Assembly (NCBI GenBank): GCA_031384695.1
Contig: JANNAV010000243.1
Location: 1-17,433 of the forward strand
Direction of reading: 5' to 3'
Source of the DNA: JANNAV01 sp031384695
GTDB taxonomy: Bacteria; Pseudomonadota; Alphaproteobacteria; Rhodobacterales; Rhodobacteraceae
Length of the DNA stretch: 17,433 nucleotides
Positions 1 to 7,926 of the stretch are shown piece by piece; the stretch's first letter is position 1, and every line of letters begins with the position of its first letter. Position numbers and translations under genes: made by a program. The notes beneath the pieces are model-generated. The model made no database searches and was not told the DNA's origin. It saw only the letters and a program-made list of their open reading frames with translations.

Positions 1-881
1 GCCATCGCGCGTGCGTGCAGCGCCGCAAACCCCTCGGCATAGCGAAAGGCCGAGGGGTCCAACTCCTTGTTATTGTTGGCGCGGTTGTAATAATACCGGG
101 TATAGCGGTCATGCAGCCCCACCGGCGAAAGGGTGCGGCGCTTCAGGCTGAACGTCTCATCCGACCGCAACATATAGTGGTTGAGCTGCGCCACCGCATG
201 GCTGGTGTCCTCCGGCGCCAATGTGCGCAAATAAGGCCCGCGCGGCTGCCATTTTTCCACCGGAACGCCCTCACTGTTCACCCAGACCATCCCCGGCGAC
301 TCGCGCCATTTCTGCCCTGCGACTACCAGATTTAGCCCCCTCGGCCCGTGCTCCCCCAACGCCTTGAACCACCCCGGCTGCCGGAAAATCGACTTGACCG
401 TGTGCGAAGACCCGTGGCCAACCGCACAAGCCTGCAAAAACTGCTGATGTACCGGCGCATCCTGAAACCGCTTTTGCCCGCCGGTGCCGAACACTTTCCA
501 ATTCACCGACATCCCCAGAAACCCAGACTCCGAAGCCCCCAGATCAATCAAATCTCCAATTAAACCAGTACCTTGGTGGATCACCAGAAACTCATCCACA
601 TCACAAACCAGCACCCACCCCGCCTTGCGAACCGACCGGCTTTCCTTCGCCGCCGCCAACTTGCGCGCGGTGATTTTCAACCCCGGCTCCACATCACACC
701 GGATGTGCCGCACCCAGCGCGCTGCCGCCAAAGCGTCCAGCAATTCGGGCGAACGGTCGGTGCAGTTATTGGTCACAACCACGATATCGGTGAACCCCAA
801 CATCCGATACCAGGTGACCCATTCAACAACGAACGGCCCCTCGTTGCGCATGGAACAGACAACCGTTATCCGCAATTGCAC
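1..881 (-). CDS. Family 2-type glycosyltransferase, partial (C-terminus beyond left edge)
   Basis: The minus-strand frame is open from a GTG at 881 to the window edge, about 293 codons. The N-terminus has the family pattern of a beta strand followed by a Met-Arg-Asn-Glu segment (residues 11-14) and a Glu-Trp helix, as in the Glyco_tranf_2_4 group of GT-A enzymes. An acidic CDVDEF motif at residues 93-98 is the likely metal and nucleotide-sugar binding DxD site. Later sequence is rich in Trp, His and Tyr, including a YYYNRANN stretch. No membrane helix is seen, so it is probably a cytoplasmic or membrane-peripheral enzyme adding a sugar to a surface polysaccharide; donor and acceptor are unknown. 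The start is chosen because the first ATG (851) lies inside the conserved first strand. The frame stays open further upstream, so TTG 923 or GTG 917 are possible starts. It is divergent from pth. Confidence 0.75.
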   Translation of the reverse strand, partial: MQLRITVVCSMRNEGPFVVEWVTWYRMLGFTDIVVVTNNCTDRSPELLDALAAARWVRHIRCDVEPGLKITARKLAAAKESRSVRKAGWVLVCDVDEFLVIHQGTGLIGDLIDLGASESGFLGMSVNWKVFGTGGQKRFQDAPVHQQFLQACAVGHGSSHTVKSIFRQPGWFKALGEHGPRGLNLVVAGQKWRESPGMVWVNSEGVPVEKWQPRGPYLRTLAPEDTSHAVAQLNHYMLRSDETFSLKRRTLSPVGLHDRYTRYYYNRANNNKELDPSAFRYAEGFAALHARAM

Positions 882-1005
882 ATTCTTTTCAACAGGATGA
901 GTGGCGTTCGCAACCACATCCAAAGGATGGGCAAAGGACGCGGCCAAGTCAAGCAGGCTTGCGTCAACGCCGCAGCCATGCGCAATCTGGTCGCGTTCGA
1001 AAAGC

Positions 1006-1010
1006 AGGAA
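1006..1010 (+). promoter_or_regulatory. Ribosome binding site of pth
   Basis: AGGAA lies 9 bases before the ATG at 1020. It supports this start over an in-frame ATG at 978, which would add 14 residues before the canonical Pth N-terminus. Confidence 0.6.
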
Positions 1011-1019
1011 ATCCGGGCG

Positions 1020-1715
1020 ATGAAACTTCTGGCGGGCCTCGGCAATCCGGGTGCAAAGTATGCAGGCAACCGGCACAACATCGGCTTTATGGCAGTGGAC
1101 AGGATCGCCGCCGATCATGGTTTTGGCCGCTGGTCGCGCGCACATCAGGGCCAGGTCGCCGAGGGCCGGCTGGGGGCGCAGAAGGTGCTGCTGCTGAAAC
1201 CCGAAACCTACATGAACCTTTCGGGGCAATCGGTGGCCGCAGCACTCGGCTTTTACAAACTCGATCTGACCGATCTCGTTGTTTTCCATGACGAATTGGA
1301 TCTCACCCCTGGTAAATGCCGGGTGAAAGATGGTGGCGGCCATGCCGGGCACAATGGCCTGCGTTCGATCCACGCGCATCTGAGCGACGCCTACCGCCGG
1401 GTGCGGCTGGGCATCGGCCATCCCGGCCACAAGGATGCCGTGGCCGATTATGTGCTGCATGATTTTGCCAAGGCCGATCAGAACTGGCTGGACGATCTGC
1501 TGCGCGGCATCTCCGATGGCGCGGGACATTTGGCCGAAGGCGATGGCGCAAAGTTCATGACCGCCGTCGCCCTGCGCACCGCTCCGCCCCGTTCAGGTGG
1601 CAAAACCGCCTCTGCAACTCTCGCCCCCGAAGCCACCCCAACACCTCCCGTTGAACGAAGCCTTGCAGCCGATCCCCGCAGCCCGATGCAAAAGCTGCTG
1701 GATAAATTTCGCTAA
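1020..1715 (+). CDS. pth: Peptidyl-tRNA hydrolase
   Basis: Pth releases tRNA from peptidyl-tRNAs that drop off the ribosome; it is a cytoplasmic monomer. The 231-residue product begins MKLLAGLGNPG, and the bacterial Pth active-site set is present: Asn9, His19 (general base), Asn66 in YMNLSG, Asp91 in FHDELD and Asn112 in GGGHAGHNGLRS. The core fills roughly residues 1-185. The last 45 residues are a Pro/Ala/Thr-rich tail ending in MQKLLDKFR, an extension I associate with Rhodobacteraceae orthologues. The neighbouring gene on the left is divergent, so a promoter is expected in 882-1019. Downstream, a gap of about 115 bases separates it from the serine hydrolase, so the two are probably not one operon. 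Confidence 0.96.
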   Translation: MKLLAGLGNPGAKYAGNRHNIGFMAVDRIAADHGFGRWSRAHQGQVAEGRLGAQKVLLLKPETYMNLSGQSVAAALGFYKLDLTDLVVFHDELDLTPGKCRVKDGGGHAGHNGLRSIHAHLSDAYRRVRLGIGHPGHKDAVADYVLHDFAKADQNWLDDLLRGISDGAGHLAEGDGAKFMTAVALRTAPPRSGGKTASATLAPEATPTPPVERSLAADPRSPMQKLLDKFR

Positions 1716-1830
1716 CCAATGCAATAAGTTATCGGCGACCCCACGGGACAGGCGGCCCGACGCCACGTCATAGCTGGTCAAACGGGGGGGGCCTGTGCTC
1801 AACTGATGCACATTTTTTGGGGGGGATGGA
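1716..1830 (+). other. Intergenic region with two poly-G tracts
   Basis: This short gap contains a run of eight G at 1784-1791 and a run of six T followed by seven G at 1813-1825. The second run ends 5 bases before the ATG at 1831 and must serve as, or overlap, the ribosome binding site. No rho-independent terminator for pth is evident. Confidence 0.5.
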
Positions 1831-2985
1831 ATGGCTTTGTGGATACGGCGGGTTCTGAAGGGGCTGGCGGTTCTGGTCGTGATTGTAATGGCCTTGGCGG
1901 TCTGGAAACGCGAAGAGATCGGTCGTCTGCTTGCGGTCAACAGCCTGTTTGCGCCCGATGTCATCGTGCAGAATTTCAGCCATATGGATCAGTTGTTCCT
2001 CACCCGGCCCCTCTCACGCGGCGACGCGCCGGTTGCAACCTTGCCGCCGGGGCCGCCGATGCAACTGACACCAGCGATGGAGGCGTGGATCAAGCAGCGC
2101 GCGATCACCGGGCTGGTGGTGCTCAAGGCCGGCAATCTGGTGCACGAAAGTTATTACCTCGGCACCGGGCCAGATGATCTGCGGATATCGTGGTCGGTGG
2201 CGAAAAGCTTTCTGTCGGCCCTTTTTGGTGTGATCATGGCCGAGGGGGCCATCGGTTCGCTGGATGATCAGGTGGTGCAATACGCGCCGGGCCTGAAGGG
2301 CAGCGCCTATGACGGTGCCAGCATCCGCGATGTGCTGACCATGTCCTCGGGCGTGAAGTTCAACGAGGACTATCTTGATTTCAACAGCGATATCAACAAG
2401 ATGGGCCGGGTTCTGGCCTTGGGTGGCTCGATGGATGCCTTTGCCGCAGGGCTTGCAACCCGCGAAGCTGCGCCGGGCAAGGCGTGGCATTATGTGTCGA
2501 TTGATACCCATGTCATCGGCATGGTGATCCGGGGGGCGACTGGCAAAGACATACCGGAACTGCTGGAAAGCCGGATTCTGGCGCCGATGGGGCTGGAGGC
2601 GGCGCCCTATTATCTGACCGATGGCGTAGGAACCGCGTTCGTTCTGGGCGGGCTGAACCTGCGCACGCGCGATTATGCCCGCTTTGGGCAGATGATCCTG
2701 CAACGCGGCTCGTGGCAGGGGCGGCAAGTGGTGCCCGCCGATTGGATCATCGCCGCAACCTCGCGGCAGGCACCGGGCGGGGCGGATTACGGCTTTCAAT
2801 GGTGGATCCCGAAAGATGCCCGGCCGGGCGAGGTCTGGGCGCAGGGCATCTACGGCCAGTACATCTATATCGACCCCAATTCAGGCGTCGTGATCGCGGT
2901 GAACGCCGCCGACCGGGGTTTTGAGGCGGATGGGGTGTCAGAGGCCAATCAGGCAATGATGCGGGCCATCGCGGCGGCGCTTTGA
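1831..2985 (+). CDS. Membrane-anchored serine hydrolase (class C beta-lactamase fold, NylB-like)
   Basis: The 384-residue protein has one hydrophobic N-terminal segment (about residues 8-24), preceded by arginines and followed by basic residues. It is therefore probably an uncleaved anchor with the enzyme facing the periplasm. The catalytic SxxK motif is Ser122-Val-Ala-Lys125 in SWSVAKSF, and Tyr221 in HYVSIDTHVIG fits the second motif. This arrangement resembles penicillin-binding-protein-like esterases and 6-aminohexanoate-dimer hydrolases rather than true beta-lactamases. Other family landmarks are SIRDVLTMSSGV (residues 164-175) and LNLRTRDYARFGQMIL. The substrate cannot be told from sequence; an ester, amide or D-amino-acid peptide is possible. 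It is followed after 58 bases by mnmH on the same strand, without a clear functional link. Confidence 0.88.
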   Translation: MALWIRRVLKGLAVLVVIVMALAVWKREEIGRLLAVNSLFAPDVIVQNFSHMDQLFLTRPLSRGDAPVATLPPGPPMQLTPAMEAWIKQRAITGLVVLKAGNLVHESYYLGTGPDDLRISWSVAKSFLSALFGVIMAEGAIGSLDDQVVQYAPGLKGSAYDGASIRDVLTMSSGVKFNEDYLDFNSDINKMGRVLALGGSMDAFAAGLATREAAPGKAWHYVSIDTHVIGMVIRGATGKDIPELLESRILAPMGLEAAPYYLTDGVGTAFVLGGLNLRTRDYARFGQMILQRGSWQGRQVVPADWIIAATSRQAPGGADYGFQWWIPKDARPGEVWAQGIYGQYIYIDPNSGVVIAVNAADRGFEADGVSEANQAMMRAIAAAL

Positions 2986-3043
2986 GCGGGGCAGGCGGCG
3001 GGACGCATCTTTCCGCCGCAGCACCAATGGTCTAAGGGGCAGC

Positions 3044-4093
3044 ATGGCGATTACCCTGACATCCCTCGACGATCTTGCGGTGCATGGTTTCGATGACATC
3101 ATCGACGTGCGCGCGCCCGCCGAATACGCCGAAGATCATCTGCCCGGTGCCATCAGCCTGCCGGTGCTTGATGATGCCGAACGGGCCGAGATTGGCACGA
3201 TCTACAAACAGGTCAGCCCGTTTTCGGCCCGCAAAATCGGCGCGGCGCTGGTCGCACGCAACGCGGCAGCACATCTGCTGGGATCCTTGGCCGACAAACC
3301 GGGCGGCTGGCGGCCTTTGGTCTATTGTTGGCGTGGCGGGCAAAGGTCGGGCTCGTTTGCCACCATTCTGGCGCAGATCGGCTGGCGGGTGGAAACACTG
3401 GCGGGCGGTTACAAGGCCTGGCGGGCGCTGGTGTCGGACGCGCTTTATGTGACGCCCTTTCCCCTGCGGGTGCTGGTGCTGGATGGCAATACCGGCTCGG
3501 CCAAAACCGAAGTGCTGAACATGCTGCCCGAACGCGGCGTGCAGGTAATTGATCTGGAAGGGCTTGCAGGACATCGCGGTTCGGTGTTCGGGGCGCGCAC
3601 GGCGGCTCAGCCCTCGCAAAAAGCTTTTGAAAGCGCGCTTGCGATGAAGATCGCAGCCCTCGACCCGGCCCGTCCGGTGGTGATCGAGGCGGAAAGCTCC
3701 AAAGTGGGCGAGCGCCGGGTGCCGCCGCAAATCTGGAAAGCGATGATCGCGGCGCCGCGCGTGGCGATTGCCGCGCCCCGCCCGGCGCGGGCGGCCTATC
3801 TGGTGCGCGCCTATCACGACATGGTAACCGACGGCGCGCGGCTGGCCGGGGTGATCGCGCAACTGCGCAGCCTGCATGCCGCCGATGTGATTGCCGGTTG
3901 GCAAGCAATGGCCGTGGCCGGCGCTTTCGAGGCCTTGGCCGATGGGCTGATGGCGGCGCATTATGATCACCGCTATGACCGGCACCGCGCGCGCATGTTG
4001 CCGCCTGTGGGCGAGATCGCGGTGGATGATCTGCGCCCACAGGATCTGGCGGCGGTGGCCGATCAGGTGGCGGCTGCGGCGCGCGCGATTTGA
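3044..4093 (+). CDS. mnmH: tRNA 2-selenouridine synthase
   Basis: MnmH (SelU, YbbB) replaces the sulfur of 2-thiouridine at the wobble position of tRNAs for Lys, Glu and Gln with selenium from selenophosphate, through a geranylated intermediate. The 349-residue protein has an N-terminal rhodanese domain (IIDVRAPAEYAEDHLPGA, about residues 19-36) with the catalytic Cys95 in VYCWRGGQRSG. A P-loop follows at residues 148-155, GNTGSAKT, which carries Ala where many P-loops have Gly. The next strand, VIDLEGLAGHRGS, is also characteristic. AAGGGG about 8 bases upstream supports the ATG. It is convergent with the selD fusion gene, whose product supplies selenophosphate, so the pair forms a functional unit on opposite strands. 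Confidence 0.95.
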   Translation: MAITLTSLDDLAVHGFDDIIDVRAPAEYAEDHLPGAISLPVLDDAERAEIGTIYKQVSPFSARKIGAALVARNAAAHLLGSLADKPGGWRPLVYCWRGGQRSGSFATILAQIGWRVETLAGGYKAWRALVSDALYVTPFPLRVLVLDGNTGSAKTEVLNMLPERGVQVIDLEGLAGHRGSVFGARTAAQPSQKAFESALAMKIAALDPARPVVIEAESSKVGERRVPPQIWKAMIAAPRVAIAAPRPARAAYLVRAYHDMVTDGARLAGVIAQLRSLHAADVIAGWQAMAVAGAFEALADGLMAAHYDHRYDRHRARMLPPVGEIAVDDLRPQDLAAVADQVAAAARAI

Positions 4094-4120
4094 GGCTGCG
4101 GCGCAGCGGCGCGGCGGATG

Positions 4121-4150
4121 CCCCGGCGGAGATATTCAGGCAAACAAAAA
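4121..4150. repeat. Candidate short intergenic motif between convergent genes
   Basis: The gap between the mnmH and selD stop codons holds CCCCGGCGGAGATATT followed by an A-rich stretch. From memory, similar CGGCGG-GATATT-A-rich strings are common between genes in Rhodobacteraceae genomes. Only this copy is in the window, so repeat status is not shown here. Confidence 0.3.
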
Positions 4151-4157
4151 TACGGGG

Positions 4158-6359
4158 TCAGATCAGGGTGATGCCGGGAGGCCCCGCTGTGACGTCGCCG
4201 ATCAGGGCGGCGGGATGGCCCGCGGCCAGCAGAGCATCCAGCAGGGCCACGGCTTTTGATGCAGGCACGGCGGCAAGCAGGCCGCCTGCGGTTTGCGGAT
4301 CAAACAGCAAGGCCGCATCCGGATGGGCCGCGTTGCGGATCCGGCCCTCGCAGGCGGCGCGGTTGGCGGGGACGAGGCTGGAATGCTGGCCCGCTTTGGC
4401 CAGCAGCAACGCGCCGTCGAGGTGGGGAAGAGCGGCCATGTTCAGACGCGCGCCGCAGCCCGAAGCGTCGAGTATTTCCAGAAGGTGGCCCGCCAGGCCA
4501 AAGCCTGTCACATCGGTCATCGCATGGGCCCATGGGCCAAGCAGGGCCGCCGCATCCCCGGAGGAGCGGCACATCGAAGCGAAAGCCGCTGCCACCACCG
4601 CGCCAAGAATCAGGCCGGGCTGGCGCAGGTTTGCCATCGCGGCCGCCATGATGATCCCGGTACCAAGTGGTTTGGTGAGGATCAGGCTGTCGCCGGGGGC
4701 GGCACCCGCCTTGGTGATGGCGCGGGTGGCAAGGCCGGTGACGGTGAACCCTACCTGTAACTCGGCGCCCAGGCTGCTGTGGCCGCCGACGATATCGGCA
4801 CCCGCCGCGCGGAAAACACTGCTCGCGGACTCCATGATTTCGGCCAGCATGTCGCGGGCTTTTTCAGTTGAAAGCGGTGGCAGGGTGATCTGAGCCAGAG
4901 CGGCTTGCGGGGCCGCCCCCATGGCCCAGATATCGCCCAACGCGTGGATCGCGGTGATCGCAGCCATCAGGCGGGCATCCTCGGTGAAGGCGCGCAGATG
5001 ATCGGTGGTGATCACCTGCACCCCCGCCGCATGCTGCAGGATCGCGGCATCATCGCCCCGCCCCGACAGCACATCCGCGCGGGCGGGCGCGGGCAGCGCA
5101 CTCAGCGCCATGCCAAGATCAACCGCCCCAAGTTTGGCGCCGCACCCGCCGCAAAGTGGTTTGGCCGCCAGCACCTCTGCCATGCCCTGCAGGCTGGGCC
5201 CGGCAAAGTGAGCCCCGGAGGCGGGAGCGGCCATCGCGGGGAAGGATTCGAACCGGGCCATGAACCGGCGGTCGATCCGGTTTTTCCATTGCCAAAGCCA
5301 CCCCGCGTCCAGCCGCAAGCCGAACTTGTCGGCGATGGCGCCTTTGCCACCGGTGGAGACCAGTTTCAGATAATCCCGCTGCGGCGTGAACGCCCGCAGC
5401 GGCGTATTCAGCAGACTTGCCCGCAGGTTATGCAGCAGTACCGGCGCCTGTCGCACCGCATAAACCCCGGCCTTGGGGCGCGGCGCGAACGACATCTCGG
5501 CGCAATCGCCGACCGCGAAGATGGCGGGATCGCTGGATTGCAGCGTGGGCTTGATCGCAACAAAACCTGCGGCAAGTGCAAGGCCGGTTCCGGCCAGCCA
5601 CGCCTGCGGCCGCGCCCCCGCCACGGTCAGGGTGAAATCCGATGGCAGGTGGCGCCCATCGGCAAGGATCACGCTGTTTGCGGTGATCTGCCCGGGGCGG
5701 CTGCCCGTCAGCACTGCGATTCCTGCGCGGTCCAGATGCGCAAGCAATGCGGCCCGCGCGCCGCGGCCAATATTGGCCAAAGCCTGATCTGCCTGTTCCA
5801 GCAGGGTGATCCGCGGCTTTGCTCCCGCAGCACACAGCCGGTGATACGAGGCCAGCGCCAGTTCCACACCGCCCACCCCCGCCCCGATGATCACGATCCG
5901 GGGCTCGGCCATCGCCTTTGCCACAAAAGCGTCCCACCGCGCAGCATAAGCCCCCAGCGGCTTTGCGGCCACGGCGTTGGCCGCAAAGCCCGGCACATCG
6001 GGCAGATCAGAACCGATGCCGATATCAAGGCTCGCCAGATCATAGGTCAGCGTTGGCCGCCCGGCCAGATGGATGCGCCGGGCATCCCGGTCTACCCCGG
6101 TGGCCCTGTCCAGGATCAGCCGCGCCCCGGCAAACCGCGCCAGCCGCACAAGGTCGATCATGATCTCGTCATGTTGATAGTGGCCTGCGATATGGCCGGG
6201 CAGCATGCCGGTGTAAGGTGCCGCCGGCCCCGGGTTGATCAATGTCACCCGCACCCCGGCCAAAGGCTGCATCCCCCACATCCGCAACAAAAGCGCATGC
6301 GCATGGCCGCCCCCGATCAGCACCAGATCAGACAAAACGGGGATGGGGCGGCTTTGCAT
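4158..6359 (-). CDS. selD: Fusion of NADH dehydrogenase-like FAD oxidoreductase and selenophosphate synthase
   Basis: The 733-residue protein has two domains. Residues 1-380 are a pyridine nucleotide-disulfide oxidoreductase, with a GGGHAH dinucleotide motif (16-21), a second motif IVIIGAGVGGVELA (155-168) and the FAD-binding IFAVGDCAE (280-288). Residues from about 395 are SelD, which converts selenide and ATP to selenophosphate, AMP and phosphate. It carries PLCGGCGAK (401-409, catalytic Cys406 with Cys403 nearby), RGDDAAIL (434-441) and HALGDIWAMGA (472-482). The key residue is cysteine, so no selenocysteine is needed. Fusions of this type are known in bacteria and suggest that the flavin domain handles selenium reduction, but that reaction is an inference. 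The ATG at 6359 is preferred; a longer frame to 6584 would overlap rpoN and lacks family similarity. It is convergent with mnmH and divergent from rpoN. Confidence 0.93.
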   Translation of the reverse strand: MQSRPIPVLSDLVLIGGGHAHALLLRMWGMQPLAGVRVTLINPGPAAPYTGMLPGHIAGHYQHDEIMIDLVRLARFAGARLILDRATGVDRDARRIHLAGRPTLTYDLASLDIGIGSDLPDVPGFAANAVAAKPLGAYAARWDAFVAKAMAEPRIVIIGAGVGGVELALASYHRLCAAGAKPRITLLEQADQALANIGRGARAALLAHLDRAGIAVLTGSRPGQITANSVILADGRHLPSDFTLTVAGARPQAWLAGTGLALAAGFVAIKPTLQSSDPAIFAVGDCAEMSFAPRPKAGVYAVRQAPVLLHNLRASLLNTPLRAFTPQRDYLKLVSTGGKGAIADKFGLRLDAGWLWQWKNRIDRRFMARFESFPAMAAPASGAHFAGPSLQGMAEVLAAKPLCGGCGAKLGAVDLGMALSALPAPARADVLSGRGDDAAILQHAAGVQVITTDHLRAFTEDARLMAAITAIHALGDIWAMGAAPQAALAQITLPPLSTEKARDMLAEIMESASSVFRAAGADIVGGHSSLGAELQVGFTVTGLATRAITKAGAAPGDSLILTKPLGTGIIMAAAMANLRQPGLILGAVVAAAFASMCRSSGDAAALLGPWAHAMTDVTGFGLAGHLLEILDASGCGARLNMAALPHLDGALLLAKAGQHSSLVPANRAACEGRIRNAAHPDAALLFDPQTAGGLLAAVPASKAVALLDALLAAGHPAALIGDVTAGPPGITLI

Positions 6360-6522
6360 GCTGCGTCTTTCGCCTTGACGGCTGGCTTTGGGGGGGAACG
6401 CCTCGAACCTAACCTTGCGGGCAGGCAAAGACGAGGGCAAATGCAGCATGATGGCCCGCGCCCGGCGGTTCCGGCGCAAAATGCAGGCTCGATACTGCGC
6501 GAAAATCGGGTAAGTATGCCGT
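6360..6522. promoter_or_regulatory. Divergent intergenic region between selD and rpoN
   Basis: Both promoters must lie in these 163 bases unless transcription starts inside the neighbour. A run of seven G lies near 6391. No convincing sigma-70 or -24/-12 promoter pair and no clear operator were found by eye. Confidence 0.4.
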
Positions 6523-7833
6523 ATGAGTTCACCCGGCCACCTCGGCATTCGCCAAACCCAAACCCAGCGCCTTGCGTTGAACAATCAGTTGATGACGGCT
6601 CTGGGCGTGTTGCGGTCGGACGCGGCGGGATTGACGCGGTTTCTCGAAGAACAGGCGGCGCAAAACCCGCATCTGCGCCTGATCCCCGCGCCGCCTCCCG
6701 CGCCGGGCGATTGGCTGCCCCGCTGGCGCCATGTGCTGGCATCGCAGGGCGGCGGCAACGCCGATCTTGCCCAAAGTGCAGGGCCAAGCCTGATGGCCCA
6801 TGTGGGCACGCGGATCGAGGTGCTGTTGCCGCGCGGTCGTTCGCGCGATATCGCCTTCGCCCTTGCTGAGGCACTGGAACCTTCGGGCTGGCTGGGGCGG
6901 CCCCTGCCGCTGCTGAGCGCCGACCTGCACGCGTCGCTCGCCGAGATCGAGGCGGTGCTGACGGTGCTGCAAAAGATCGAACCCGCCGGGCTTTTTGCCC
7001 GCAATCTGGCCGAATGTCTGCAGTTGCAACTGGCCGAGGCCGGGCAGATGGACCCGGTTTTTGCCCTGATCCTTGGCAACCTGGCGCTGCTGGCGCAGGG
7101 CGATCTGACCCGTCTTTCCCGGATGGCCGCGGTCAGTGAAACCGAGATGCTGCGCCGGTTCCGCATCATTCGCGGCCTCAATCCCAAACCCGGCACCCAA
7201 TTCGAAGGCTTTGCCGCCGAACCGCTGCGCGAGCCCGATCTGCTGGTGCGCCGTGAGGCGGACGGGTGGCAGGTGGCGCTCAACCGCTCGGCGCTGCCAT
7301 CGTTGCAGATTGTCCGCGCGGCTGCAGGAAGTGCGGCGGCTCTGGCCGAAGCCCGCCTGCTCGGCCGCATGGTCGAGGCGCGCAACACCACCCTTCTGCG
7401 GGTCGCCCGCGCGGTGATGGAGGTTCAGCAAACCGCCCTCACGCGTGGCCCCGGCGCTTTGGTGCCCCTGACCATGGCCGAAATTGCGGCAATGCTGGAG
7501 CTTGCGGAAAGCACCATCAGCCGGGTGGTAGCAGGGGTAAGCGTTGACACGCCCTTGGGCACATTCTGGTTGCGACAGCTTTTTGTCGGGCGGGTGGCGT
7601 CGGTGTCCGAAGATGGCCCGGCACTTTCAACGGCGGTGCTGCGCGCGGCGATTGGCCAGTTGATTGCGGGCGAAACAGCGGCAGCCCCGCTTTCGGATGC
7701 GGCCATCGTGCAGGGGCTGGCCCTGCACGGCATGGCTGTGGCGCGGCGTACGGTGGCCAAGTATCGCGGCTTGCTGGGAATTGCCCCGGCGCACCGGCGC
7801 AGGCGTCGCGGCCCCCGGCTGCACAAAGCATGA
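6523..7833 (+). CDS. rpoN: RNA polymerase sigma-54 factor
   Basis: Sigma-54 directs core polymerase to -24/-12 promoters and needs an AAA+ activator to open them. The 436-residue product has the signature RpoN box ARRTVAKYR at residues 407-415, which reads the -24 element. It also has the helix-turn-helix AEIAAMLELAESTISRVV in the core DNA-binding region, and the segment RNTTLLRVARAVMEVQQ matches E. coli RpoN RNDTLLRVSRCIVEQQQ. The N-terminal activator-responsive region is present but diverged (QTQRLALNNQLMTALGVL), and the acidic linker that follows is very short. It is shorter than E. coli RpoN (477). Rhodobacteraceae often carry several specialised rpoN copies, so which regulon this one serves is unknown. 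The usual rpoN neighbours (lptB, hpf, ptsN) are absent. Confidence 0.94.
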   Translation: MSSPGHLGIRQTQTQRLALNNQLMTALGVLRSDAAGLTRFLEEQAAQNPHLRLIPAPPPAPGDWLPRWRHVLASQGGGNADLAQSAGPSLMAHVGTRIEVLLPRGRSRDIAFALAEALEPSGWLGRPLPLLSADLHASLAEIEAVLTVLQKIEPAGLFARNLAECLQLQLAEAGQMDPVFALILGNLALLAQGDLTRLSRMAAVSETEMLRRFRIIRGLNPKPGTQFEGFAAEPLREPDLLVRREADGWQVALNRSALPSLQIVRAAAGSAAALAEARLLGRMVEARNTTLLRVARAVMEVQQTALTRGPGALVPLTMAEIAAMLELAESTISRVVAGVSVDTPLGTFWLRQLFVGRVASVSEDGPALSTAVLRAAIGQLIAGETAAAPLSDAAIVQGLALHGMAVARRTVAKYRGLLGIAPAHRRRRRGPRLHKA

Positions 7834-7926
7834 CACCCGCCTGCATAAAACGTCGCAAAGGGGCGTGACCTTGCCGCCTTGCCGCAGTATCTGGGGGGCA
7901 AAGCGAAAGCAGGGGATAACACAGGC

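Noticed and set aside
6360..6584. N-terminal extension of the SelD fusion by 75 residues
   Set aside because: It overlaps the start of rpoN, is Arg/Trp-rich without similarity to the family, and the ATG at 6359 directly precedes the FAD domain.
4905..6869. Long plus-strand open frame of 654 codons
   Set aside because: It is antisense to the selD fusion and runs into rpoN in another frame; composition is Pro/Arg/His-rich without domains, as expected for a shadow in GC-rich DNA.
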